Virus record (IMG/VR): IMGVR_UViG_3300042197_003579
Location: 1 to 40,684 of that record
From: a virus
Reading direction: 5' to 3' (one strand)
DNA length: 40,684 bases
Part shown: piece after piece, positions 20,001 through 25,104 of the stretch
Layout: the number at the start of each line of letters is the position of its first letter
How positions within the stretch are numbered: the stretch's first letter is position 1
The notes under the pieces: model-generated
Told to the model about the DNA's origin: nothing
Seen by the model: only the letters and a program-made list of their open reading frames with translations
The model's database searches: none
Made by a program: the position numbers and the translations under genes

Positions 20001-22546
20001 CAGGAGCACGGGCCGTGGCTCGCATGGGCAATGATCTCGTGCGGCACATAACTACAACCATCAAGTACGATCGTTATCAGTATCGCAGCGACATCACTGA
20101 TTGGGTGCCCAACGTGATTTATCATGTCAATGATCAAGTCAGATATGAGGATAGAGTGTGGCAAGCAGTATCTACATCTACTGGATCCGTGTTTGATCCC
20201 GACGATTGGACCGTGGTCCCGGCTGCTGATCTTTCGGGTGTCAATCGCACACGTGGATATTATATCCCATCAGATCTGCAACCAGGTATAGACCTGGCCC
20301 AAGTTATCGCAGGACTAGATTATCCCGGAGTGCAGGTATATGGTCAAGATTTCCTCATGCTCACTGAATTGGATGCCGAGTACGCCAGCGATTTCGTAGA
20401 TCCTTATCTCGGAGTGTTGCCCACCAGCATCAACGTCGACGGTGGTGCGTTCATTGATACCTATTCCAGCCATGCTCCAGAAGAATTGGTGCCTGGTTCG
20501 GAATTTGATACCTTGGATCTCCGGGTGATCTCTACCCCGGGGTTTGACGCCAGCGTGGGATTTGGTTTTGGATTTCCATTGGCTGCGATCTCCTATGTAT
20601 TTGATACTTTGTCGCCGGTATACCCTTACAGCCAAGAACTCGAATATGCAGTAGAGATCAACGTCTGGAATCAAACCACAGGACTCCAACTCGTGCAAGG
20701 TATCAACTATTCAGTGGATTGGTTCGCCAAGACTGTCACGGTGAATTCAGGTGCTGCACCGGGAGATTCCCTGCAGATATTCACCTATGAACTGGGCGGC
20801 GGTAATCAGTTATACCGGAATCGATACCTTGGATCTGAGTTTGATACCACTGTATTGATTCCCATCAATCGGGATTTGATATTTGGAGTAGTGGCATTCG
20901 TTAATGGTGTGCAGACCAACATCAGGTTGATATCCGAGATTACTGCAACCGTGACCGGCATAGAATTTTTCTCATCATTTGCCCCCGAAGATGTCATAGT
21001 CATCACTGTGTTTGGTGGAAATACCGATGACGTGAACTATTCCTGGAGCGTTCCTCTGACACAGGATTTTGTCAGTGTTGGTTCCTACGCCTTCCAACTT
21101 ACCAACAGTCTCCAAGGTACCAACATACCCAACATCATAGTCAACGTCAACGGCAGTCGCGTGACACCGGCCCAATCTATCACTTACACGACCACTGGAA
21201 CTGGTCTGTTATTTGCGTTACCCGTACCATCAAACTATCTCAATGAAGACGTAGTTCAAGCTGATGTGTCGCTGTACCTCGATCAGACTCTGTTGACACC
21301 AGGAACAGCTTGGGTATTAGATCCCGATGATGGCAGTTCAGATCGAACCATCACATTGACTGCGACTCCGCCAGTGGGCAGCGAATTGTTGATAAGCGTG
21401 GCCACTGGTTGCTCTTATCGCGTGGTAGGAACAGCCCTACAGTTCGATCCTTCGAGGATAGCCATTCTCTCCGGGGACAGCATATCTGTGACCACGTTCA
21501 ATGATACATCGCAGCAATCAATCCGCACTGCAGTATGGCAAGGACCTATTGAGATCACCGGACCTACCTTGGTCGATAGATTTGATCAAGGAGCACCATT
21601 TGGTACGGTACCGTTTGATGAAGGCGATGTTTCGGGAGAACCTGGGTCGTATGATTTCAGCGCTGGTTCGATAGTTCGAGTCAATAGGTTTGATACCGGA
21701 GTTGATATCAGTGATAGCCAGAGACTCACTGTGACTCTGAACGGTAGATATCTTTTTCCCGAGCAAGAATATACTACTGACGGGTCTGCTGTGATCGTCT
21801 CTGGACCCACGCTCAACAACAATGACATCGTAGCGATTACCAGTTACACTATGTTTGAAGTCCCGGGATTCGTGGGATTCAGGATCTTCCAGGACATGCG
21901 TGGACTACAGTTAAGTTATCGTATCCTAGATAATACGATCACGGTGTTGACCCAAGAATTACTCAAAACTGATGATGTTATGCATGTGCTGGATGCTGCC
22001 AAGATGCCAGTGCCTGATCTCGTTGCTGGAAAGTTTGGGGTAGTGACTGTCAACGGTGAGCGTATCACTTATCGAGAAAGAAACACCTCATCCAATACTT
22101 TGTCGGGACTGCGTCGCGGTACTGCTGGTACAGCAGCAGCAGATCATGTTTTAGGCAGCGAAGTGCTAGACATGAGTGTTGGTAATCTCATACCAGGGCA
22201 ATATCAAAATACTCTAGACAAACAGGATTTTCTAGCCGATGGAATCCAGACAGAATTCACTGCAGAAAATATATCTGTGTCAGGATTAGACAGTACCGAG
22301 CTCACAGAAGCTGTGAGGGTCTGGGTCGGTGGCGCTGATGTCACTGCCGACGCAGATGTATACACCGTGCAATCTGCCGGACCGGTATCGATAGTGTTTA
22401 GCACACCACCCATTGATGGAGTTGAAGTCACGATAGGAGTGGTACGTGGACGATCTTGGTATGCCCCAGGACCCAGCACTCCCAGCGATGGGCTACCGCT
22501 ACAAGAAACAGACACAGTGGCCGCTAGGTTTATCCAAGGTGAATAG
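8099..22546 (+). CDS. Giant baseplate/tail protein, probable gp7-position wedge protein (4815 aa)
   Basis: This is one uninterrupted frame of 14.4 kb. The N-terminal 150 residues (MAQKRTLDLLPEIFQT, DAITYPGMLD, WDPFCDFDKFVNYSQYYWLP) match the style of very long structural proteins of marine T4-like phages, sometimes listed as baseplate wedge initiator. Its place directly after gp6 fits gp7. T4 gp7 has 1032 residues. Visible modules are chitin-binding-like WxxNxxYxxxDxVxY units near residues 1842, 2927 and 4002; seven FG-GAP-like blades between about 2251 and 3233; four GGxGY-type units near 2516, 2634, 3905 and 3945; and about twelve short beta modules (list in findings). The mostly beta content suggests an extended arm or fibre-like structure that may contact host glycans. 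No signal peptide and no membrane segment are seen. Function beyond being a virion protein is inferred. Confidence 0.75.
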   Translation: MAQKRTLDLLPEIFQTDTNRKFLSATLDQLTQEPRIDRIRGFVGRRVGPGVNPNDSYVTEPTETRTDYQLEPGVISLKPGTQAIMDAITYPGMLDSLGIENSATDQQDRLWQSEFYSWDPFCDFDKFVNYSQYYWLPEGPEAVDVSSSIVPLTDDFVVDKQRLTYKISGFADENPEITLVRGGNYGFIVDQPGSGFFIQATPGTSGRLPFSPNISSRDVLGVTNNGADTGTVTFDVPLRSAQDFYYQMPDVGPVDLICTLKFDQINNVFVDTFLQQNPQGIDGVTDLNGRTLIFITSPNLEIGGWQVNSRFDPLTQGPENNDLPGSFDSIPYAEYFNIVDPDVQFSIWRVQYSEGPRPFMTLLSIQPVPRLSKFSIAFGTEYSNTQWYKNASGVFEQIPLLTAIQDILYYQDSRDASAFGIIRLIDPSQSDPLDIESIVGAKTYISPNKVKFTNGLKVVFRGDVKPESFRDREFYVEGVGTGPGVTERVGFVDGEAYYGPWHFVEGRRVTGLPGTESYQQYIYNSLEESQLNRGLGAPDLAPLPSLGVPGVVMGNGIKLLPVEDFVTPEPYIREQDVYQDVDAAIPLVPDYITINRAANNHNAWSRSNRWFHIDVITATAEYNNNQIPVLDNNTRAKRPIIEFRANLALYNSGALAKVPVDVIDFLETDALSNIAGQEGYDEWDGYAFQQGSLVVFAADQDPQVRNRIYRVDFIDPDGSPGTPPVINLVPIENSTALINDMVVCLSGDTQKGESYWFDGIEWSLAQQKTGVNQAPLFDVFDSAGRSFGDLVTYPSSTFRGSQLFGYAVGGSTISDDVLGFALEYFNINNIGDILFNNYFYTDTFVFIRDNIGQEQQVSEGFARQYINRVSFGDLIGWVPAAMENRSRQQFRFVYDGSALILDVAIDQDSIYEPLQVFVNGSFVPPLSYSVTVTSNNTTIVMPGSTVQGANIEVQAISDQTSRVAFYQVPLNLENNALNKNSPRLTLGSIRNHYEGLAQNLRNLQGVVIGSNNTRDLGNILPWGDIVVQQSAPVSLAGVFLGRKEYNVFDAIAFNSQEYLKYKAKMTDLAGRGDFVNFTATEILDQVIDEMSLGKNERSPFYWSDMLPSNETYDENIYTVTPITTPVFDTLRVYDFESSNFQSILVYQNGEILTRGYDYEVGVDSATVTLNTVLTVGDQIVIREYNTTFGSYVPNTPTKLGLYPAYRPAIYTDETSIPATLVIRGHDGSITRAYGDARDEVLLEFEIRIFNNLKVSSAVPLTFDEVIPGQFRDTGYSLAEINNLLSTDFLNYVGWNNLDYVTQEYKRDNQFTYNYTRSANKLNNQPLLGAWRGIYQYFYDTTAPHTRPWEMLGFSQEPSWWESQYGPAPYTSGNLVLWEDLANGIVADPQNPKVLPRFRRPGLLDTIPVDSEGNLLPPFQTVMGNFDETSFRKSWTFGDGGPVESSWRASSAWPFTVMRLLALTRPAKFFSLFADRDRYQFNDALQQWLWDDRYRLDASAMAPLYGDDVSKASYIDWIIDYNRQRGVDSTVNLTADLANIDIRLCWRLAGFSDKNFLKIYTEKSTPGSANTNFLLPDESYQLLLYKNKPFESVSYSSVVVQRVEDGWSVQGYNLNDPYFEILVSRTRGRTETITVADTSVSVNIEYTNNVAKVPYGFVFTSEAAVSDFLLSYGELLIRQGFVFNTQENGYIVDWRQMVSEFLYWSQQGWDVGSLINLNPTATKVSITRLRAVANSLAPVTPRNMVLNQNRQPIDLNSLVINRFDNEFSINTTDSNTINFLTLDFVSYENIIVFDNASLFGDLIFEPTTGARQNRLLVSGILSADWNGTVNAPGFVINQDTVREWRPNQIYTKGEIVLFKDEYWSASTIIQPSETFDYTLWLKSDYQDIQKGLRPNAANDSTQLANAYSTYSANLEKEIDLFSYGLIGFRPRQYMQALNLDDVSQVNLYQQFLGSKGTLQSAEIFTLADLGKESAEYNVYEYWAILKGTYGATANRSYIELLMDQSRLNSDPSIMQVIEPGQTSQADQTVFVDGIWKESYKITDPEILPTLQAKNPDRSLPTAGYVNIDDVDFTVFNIDAVERSNLPVNDIGIGSTVWAAKVNAYDWSVYRSEVLPAQIIQVSDNLNGRSLVNFRGQPGLVLGAILIIKYFDDSIDGIYRVRSVVNPTSLIIDYEFTGDQTTITGIGIALTLQPARVRQPSDIVDLPYSKLLGTGARVWVDDNGHGQWTMLQKTAPFVNSENLDPQAPVADVGYGSVVVQGLQNLTALVAAPGYAGNKGGVYTFSRSPQGKYEPTGMIDLSANSVSGFGSSIDIGAQNWAIIGAPDSDSGRGYAAVIFNPTSSDIFEQRQILVAPDGDGSTQARFGSAVTTSLDEQWIYVSASGLDQVYAYGRVDVQQQRKTYATDGSTLTFNWSDYVRINAARPNQLQVLLNNGILYGSSPNPDYQIVGGSVQLLDENGDAYAPAADQELTLSRRSLVQLDRRLYYNVPQESVTPSGGSGARFTVDVTRGVRSATVVSGGTGYSVGDIITIDSARIGGGPDDLEILVTQVGLEYATLEDADAGESIITVTDTTGLVPGQDPPQELQQIGGTGSLAAGTEIVNVVPATRRVLLDVPVVSSGSLIFLATPGPITAISIFSGGTGIDDQTTFDVRDLLATANTIDSFTIRVGSTIYRPDIDYTFDVETGVLVFATNPAPGATIIAESITHFELSGILSVPSLTETDQFGSRITCTTDGRQIIAGAPGSTVNSLVGAGRSYVFDRSVQNITVTDADQTAYPTDEILVEPVSVKINGQKILDSATNIGGGYTITGPRSISITADLAVGDIITVDTNKFSLLQTLESHEAQSRANYGSVVDQCVNDCSLYVGSPNSDYTTRQGGLVEFLQNQSRVYGTIMSTVANPTLDPLIDSSLADIRINDVYVQLSTPALWTQTSSYDKDSFVAYLGALFSSTRAVPTDIDISDRSYWKPTSWCAVLAQDINDQTTNVTAATTPDLEFIGDGITREFPVGDIYSSAASYTAVVFVNNILQASGLEYVYNDQDKIVRFSQAPAAGSVITAVSGRLIVTVTDLQAAAPLNLLTVLPGSGTMFDVLGFDTYVWQQNIESPVAVQQARFGSSIFISDDFTSLVIGAPEGNTILATTFDSDRTLFDSRSTVFSEIQAISGAVYVYDFLPASNASVNNPGQFVFGQQINRVLQSFDRFGASVDLTTGVLLIGAPGADAGDSQINFGTVYQSRNLNNAPAWAVTRQQTPVVDVNLLNTVFIYDRVTGGAKQYLDFFDPLQGRLLGAVQQNLNYVSGVDPAAYNQGAVNNWGGNWGENHVGEIWLDTRDLRFVDPNQNDLVYASRRWGQLFPGSSVNVYQWIESSVPPGEYIGPGAPKDVRSYSIVSEIDNTGLFITKYYFWVSGINTVYRSAAKTLNINTIARYIENPRGSGIPYIAPLSSSAVAIYNSLPYISGLDSVIHIEFDQQFTDDAINVEYQLIAENREDGFLNDGLYNKFVDSLSGITASGAAVPDITLPPSELYGVQTRPRQSMFVDRLLALKNYLTRANTVLAQIPAAENRIFNLLNSREPEPTAVSGEWNMRVANSIELSYQDIDAVPLGYRYLVQNDSANEGLWAIYSVETGDLPGSRRLQLYRVQTYDTRQYWDFIDWYEPGYDPLSRIVRTVPNFAALSSISVPTGSSVKVQVNPQNKFEIYVRTANSWRRVALESGTIRFSEQLWNYNLGRYGFDSEVFDARYFDQEPVIETRNIVRAINQEIFIDELAIERNRLLILMFNFILSEQIAPTWLTKTSLIDVDHVIRELLPFQIYRQDNQDFVLDYIKEVKPYHTQIREFNLKYRGSDQYLGSVTDFDVPAFWDAAQNRFISPVLDNTGTLSVTSSTPSDSPIWQTFPYNQWFYNYRLEVESVDVIDGGSGYLVPPQVEVTGECLRPARMRATINAEGEVNAIIIEDRGEGYTTTAIITIDAGGGTGARAVARMGNDLVRHITTTIKYDRYQYRSDITDWVPNVIYHVNDQVRYEDRVWQAVSTSTGSVFDPDDWTVVPAADLSGVNRTRGYYIPSDLQPGIDLAQVIAGLDYPGVQVYGQDFLMLTELDAEYASDFVDPYLGVLPTSINVDGGAFIDTYSSHAPEELVPGSEFDTLDLRVISTPGFDASVGFGFGFPLAAISYVFDTLSPVYPYSQELEYAVEINVWNQTTGLQLVQGINYSVDWFAKTVTVNSGAAPGDSLQIFTYELGGGNQLYRNRYLGSEFDTTVLIPINRDLIFGVVAFVNGVQTNIRLISEITATVTGIEFFSSFAPEDVIVITVFGGNTDDVNYSWSVPLTQDFVSVGSYAFQLTNSLQGTNIPNIIVNVNGSRVTPAQSITYTTTGTGLLFALPVPSNYLNEDVVQADVSLYLDQTLLTPGTAWVLDPDDGSSDRTITLTATPPVGSELLISVATGCSYRVVGTALQFDPSRIAILSGDSISVTTFNDTSQQSIRTAVWQGPIEITGPTLVDRFDQGAPFGTVPFDEGDVSGEPGSYDFSAGSIVRVNRFDTGVDISDSQRLTVTLNGRYLFPEQEYTTDGSAVIVSGPTLNNNDIVAITSYTMFEVPGFVGFRIFQDMRGLQLSYRILDNTITVLTQELLKTDDVMHVLDAAKMPVPDLVAGKFGVVTVNGERITYRERNTSSNTLSGLRRGTAGTAAADHVLGSEVLDMSVGNLIPGQYQNTLDKQDFLADGIQTEFTAENISVSGLDSTELTEAVRVWVGGADVTADADVYTVQSAGPVSIVFSTPPIDGVEVTIGVVRGRSWYAPGPSTPSDGLPLQETDTVAARFIQGE
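14849..17797 (+). repeat. Seven FG-GAP/integrin-like repeats within the giant protein
   Basis: Blade starts are GYGSVVV (residue 2251), GFGSSID (2305), RFGSAVT (2361), QFGSRIT (2721), NYGSVVD (2847), RFGSSIF (3109) and RFGASVD (3196). Most are followed about 10-14 residues later by a hydrophobic strand with GAP, AAP or GSP (AIIGAPDSDSG, IIAGAPGS, YVGSPNSD, VIGAPEG, LIGAPGADAG) and then a YxxxF-type strand. This is the pattern of FG-GAP beta-propeller blades. Long insertions separate blades 3/4 and 5/6. Seven is the blade number of integrin-type propellers. Confidence 0.65.
20642..22445 (+). repeat. Cluster of six short beta modules near the C-terminus of the giant protein
   Basis: Residues about 4182-4785 hold six units of about 45 residues. 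Each has a V-x-V-x-(N/D)-G-type turn, an aromatic Y/W about ten residues on, an I/V-x-F/V strand, then P-x-x-G/N-D/E and a closing I-x-I strand. Examples are VAFVNGVQ, VNVNGSRV, VTLNGRYLF and VWVGGADV starts, with ends such as PGDSLQIF and PVGSELLIS. Six more copies lie upstream near residues 914, 1143, 2426, 2663, 2785 and 3015. Confidence 0.55.
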
Positions 22547-22550
22547 GCAA

Positions 22551-22558
22551 GGTAAATA
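22551..22558 (+). promoter_or_regulatory. Late-promoter-like box GGTAAATA before the 50-aa gene
   Basis: The 8-mer is identical to the one at 4537-4544 and lies just after the stop of the giant gene. The ATG at 22566 is only 7 bases downstream, so a late transcript starting here would have almost no leader. Treat this as a weak candidate. Confidence 0.3.
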
Positions 22559-22565
22559 ATTGACT

Positions 22566-22718
22566 ATGGAAAATCTACAGCCAAAACCCAGCAGCGATGT
22601 CCGAGATCAGCCTGAACCAGCGAAAAAACCCAACGAAAACGGGTATGTACACGTAGATGGGTTCGTTAGGATCTCGGATCCCAAAACCCAAAAAATCTTC
22701 GTGGAGATACGCGAATGA
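22566..22718 (+). CDS. Small conserved-looking virion-region protein (50 aa)
   Basis: ATG 22566 opens a 50-codon frame ending in TGA 22716-22718, which overlaps the ATG of the next gene (ATGA at 22715-22718). The first 25 residues are charged and proline-rich. The second half (VHVDGFVRISDPKTQKIFVE) resembles the N-terminus of the downstream protein (VAVQGHIKIYDPNDHEIFVD): both show V-x-V-x-G-(F/H)-(V/I)-(R/K)-I-x-DP, four residues, then IFV-(D/E). This similarity, the ATGA coupling and the filled gap make it a real gene. The function is unknown; a small baseplate or tail-fibre connector is possible. Confidence 0.8.
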   Translation: MENLQPKPSSDVRDQPEPAKKPNENGYVHVDGFVRISDPKTQKIFVEIRE

Positions 22719-23320
22719 CGATCATGGTACCTGTGGCTGTACAAGGGCACATAAAGATCTATGATCCCAATGATCATGAGATTTTTGTTGACAAAAAGAA
22801 CGCCATACATTACGAAAACATGAGCATCGCTCTGGCCCAGGGTCTAGGCAATACCAACCTGGGTTTCGTGTATGCCATGGCGTTTGGCAACGGGGGCAGC
22901 AGTGTAGACCCCACGGGCGTCATCACTTATCTACCACCCAATGTCACCGGGCTCAATGCTGATCTCTACAACCAGACCTACCTCAAAGTAGTTGATGCTC
23001 AGAGCGCAGCCAACACCGATCCCTTGCGTAATAATGTCACTATTTTACATACTCCGGGCACGGTGTACACCGATGTGCTGGTGAGATGTTTGTTGGACTA
23101 TGGAGAACCTCCCGGGCAACAAGCGTTTGACAACAGCACCAATTTTAATGGTGATTTTGTGTTTGATGAACTTGGACTCAAAGCCTGGGAAGGAAACAGC
23201 GCTGAACTCATGCTGATAACGCACGTGATATTCCACCCAGTACAAAAGAGCCTGAATCGGCAGATACAGATAGATTACACAGTGAGGATACAGACACTGA
23301 CAAATCTTAGTGCAGCATAA
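22715..23320 (+). CDS. Virion structural protein of unknown role (201 aa)
   Basis: The N-terminus contains QGHIKIYDPNDHEIFVDKKN, followed by a mixed alpha/beta body and a C-terminal FVFDELGLKAW segment, then LITHVIFHPVQKSLNR and a closing beta strand (IQIDYTVRIQTL). I recognise this pattern from proteins between the giant wedge protein and the tail fibres of marine T4-like phages, where the usual description is only structural or hypothetical. It lies in the slot where T4 has gp8-gp10 wedge and adaptor proteins, but I see no sequence match to those. The start at 22715 overlaps the small upstream gene by 4 bases. Another in-frame ATG at 22724 (third codon) is possible. Confidence 0.72.
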   Translation: MTIMVPVAVQGHIKIYDPNDHEIFVDKKNAIHYENMSIALAQGLGNTNLGFVYAMAFGNGGSSVDPTGVITYLPPNVTGLNADLYNQTYLKVVDAQSAANTDPLRNNVTILHTPGTVYTDVLVRCLLDYGEPPGQQAFDNSTNFNGDFVFDELGLKAWEGNSAELMLITHVIFHPVQKSLNRQIQIDYTVRIQTLTNLSAA

Positions 23321-23323
23321 ATA
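23316..23323 (+). promoter_or_regulatory. Secondary late-promoter-like box CATAAATA
   Basis: CATAAATA (seven of eight to TATAAATA) overlaps the stop codon of the 201-aa gene and lies 25 bases before the exact box at 23341. It may be a second start point for the same late transcript. A CATAAATA also overlaps the stop of the spike gene near 4129-4136. Confidence 0.4.
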
Positions 23324-23340
23324 TGCTTAGAGAATTTGAT

Positions 23341-23348
23341 TATAAATA
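23341..23348 (+). promoter_or_regulatory. T4-type late promoter TATAAATA for the tail-fibre genes
   Basis: This is an exact match to the T4 late promoter box, which is read by phage sigma gp55 with gp33 and the sliding clamp. It lies in a 49-base gap and 21 bases before ATG 23370, leaving room for a short leader with a GGAG ribosome site. It is the only exact TATAAATA I found in the window, and it precedes the genes most likely needed in large amounts late (tail fibre and the following virion gene). Confidence 0.75.
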
Positions 23349-23369
23349 TCAGAACGGAGTGAACGACAC

Positions 23370-25094
23370 ATGGCTTATACCATAAATTTAACTGACGGTA
23401 GTATTTTCGCTACCATCCCAGATGGTACCATCAACACCGGATCTAGCATGGTCCTGGTGGGGAAAAACTACGCCGGATACGGAGAATTCCTAGATGAAAA
23501 CTTCATCCATCTCCTGGAAAATGGTAGCAACACCATCGCTCCCAGCGCGCCATTAGTCGGACAGCTATGGTGGGATAAAACCAATAGCCTGATGAAAGTC
23601 TATACTGGAACTACGTTCAAAACTATATCAGCAGCCACAGCTTCGAGTAGCCAACCCACCAGCAATGTCATCGGAGATCTATGGTTCAATACGACTAGCC
23701 AGCAACTATTCGTCTGGAACGGTAGTTTATTTACTCTCATCGGACCATCCAGTACAGCTGGCCAAGGCACAGCTGGCGCCATAGTAGCTACCATAACTGA
23801 CAACCTAGGTAGCGATCACGTTGTAGTAGAGTTGTTCAGCGCCAATACCATCGTGGCCATAGTCAGCAATGACTCTTCGTTCACACCAGCAGCACCAATA
23901 TCGGGATTTACGACCATAGGCCCCGGCGTACAACTCAGCACGGCCGTGACAGGAGCACTGTTCCGTGGATCTGCAACAAACAGCCAATCACTAAATGGAT
24001 TAAGCAGCACGCAGTTTATCAGGTCCGATATCAATTCTTCCACTGTTGGTACGCTTTCAGTGCAGAACGATTCGGGCCTGAACGTCGGGGTTAGCAATGA
24101 TTTTGTCGTCAATGTCAATGCTGTTTCCAGCGCAGTGTCAATCCGTAATTCCACGCAAGACGCAAACCTGCTGTTGCAAGTCAATGATGGTGGGGTCAAC
24201 ACCACTGTTTTCTTTGTCGATGGGGCGACATCTATCGTAACGATACCCACCACTCTCAACGTCAGCGGCAATGTCACGGCATCAAATTTCATTGGTAACG
24301 TCACTGGCAACGTCACTGGTAACTTCAGCGGTAATATCATCGGCAACCTCACAGCGCCCGGAGCCAACACCCAGGTAATATTCAACGACAACAACGTCGC
24401 CAATGCTGTGTCGACCATGACTTTCAACAAAGCCACCAATGTGTTTACCGTGGCCGGCAACGTCTCGGCCACTAACGTCCTGGCATCGGGATTGACCAGC
24501 ACGTCAAGCATCTCTAAAACCGGTGCCACTGGAGTAGGAAATATCGGTGCCAGTACCAATATATTTGGAACTGTTTTTGCTAGCACTGGTCAGTTTACTG
24601 TAGCATCGGTGGATTCTATAACTAAAACAGGCGCCAATGGTGTGGGCAATATCGGTAGCTCTACCAATAGTTTCAACACCATATTCGCCCGGGCTACATC
24701 AGCACAGTATGCTGACGTCGCAGAGAGGTTTGCAGCGGATCAATTCATTGAACCCGGAACAGTGGTAGAACTCGGTGGTTCGGCAGAAATCACGGTTTCT
24801 CGCAGCGAACTCAGTGAAAACGTATTTGGTGTAATAAGTACAAGAGCTGCGTATCTCATGAACTCAGCCGCAGGCGACGACAGCACCCACCCCGCTGTGG
24901 CCATGACTGGTCGGGTCCCAGTCAAAGCTGTTGGTATAGTAAGAAAAGGCGATAGATTGGTATCTGCTGGTGATGGATGGGCTAGAGCAGCACTGCCCGG
25001 AGAAGCCACACCATTTAATGTCATCGGTCGCGCTCTGGAAGATAAATTAACACAACAAGATGGCATGGTCGAATCCATAGTCACGATAAAGTAA
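23370..25094 (+). CDS. Tail fibre protein with C-terminal G2-peptidase-like domain (574 aa)
   Basis: Residues 1-75 (INLTDGSIFATIPDG, GKNYAGYGEFLDENF, GQLWWDKTN) form a capping or attachment domain that I know from marine T4-like fibres. Two GxLW(W/F)-type modules follow in tandem (residues about 63-92 and 101-129). The shaft is low-complexity beta sequence with five GNVT-type repeats near residue 309, then two copies of an SI-(S/T)-KTGAxGVGNIG segment. Residues about 447-574, starting ADVAERFAAD and including a VFGVISTRAA stretch, resemble the C-terminal autoproteolytic (peptidase G2-like) domains of other phage fibres. Fibres bind host receptors. The receptor is unknown. The exact late promoter at 23341 drives this gene. 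Confidence 0.82.
   Translation: MAYTINLTDGSIFATIPDGTINTGSSMVLVGKNYAGYGEFLDENFIHLLENGSNTIAPSAPLVGQLWWDKTNSLMKVYTGTTFKTISAATASSSQPTSNVIGDLWFNTTSQQLFVWNGSLFTLIGPSSTAGQGTAGAIVATITDNLGSDHVVVELFSANTIVAIVSNDSSFTPAAPISGFTTIGPGVQLSTAVTGALFRGSATNSQSLNGLSSTQFIRSDINSSTVGTLSVQNDSGLNVGVSNDFVVNVNAVSSAVSIRNSTQDANLLLQVNDGGVNTTVFFVDGATSIVTIPTTLNVSGNVTASNFIGNVTGNVTGNFSGNIIGNLTAPGANTQVIFNDNNVANAVSTMTFNKATNVFTVAGNVSATNVLASGLTSTSSISKTGATGVGNIGASTNIFGTVFASTGQFTVASVDSITKTGANGVGNIGSSTNSFNTIFARATSAQYADVAERFAADQFIEPGTVVELGGSAEITVSRSELSENVFGVISTRAAYLMNSAAGDDSTHPAVAMTGRVPVKAVGIVRKGDRLVSAGDGWARAALPGEATPFNVIGRALEDKLTQQDGMVESIVTIK
24294..24353 (+). repeat. Five tandem 12-base units in the fibre shaft
   Basis: Units begin at 24294, 24306, 24318, 24330 and 24342, the first two being GGTAACGTCACT and GGCAACGTCACT. 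They encode GNVT, GNVT, GNFS, GNII and GNLT. The first two differ by one base and later ones have drifted. Such repeats lengthen or shorten fibre shafts by slippage. Confidence 0.85.
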
Positions 25095-25104
25095 GGAAAA
25101 ATAC

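Noticed and set aside
24294-24353. Regular short repeats suggestive of a CRISPR array
   Set aside because: The units are 12 bases with no spacers, are in frame and encode a GNVT-type fibre shaft repeat.
23816-24586. A 256-codon open frame on the - strand inside the tail fibre gene
   Set aside because: It mirrors the low-complexity Asn/Thr/Val repeats of the fibre and gives a Leu/Thr/Val-rich product with no fold signal.
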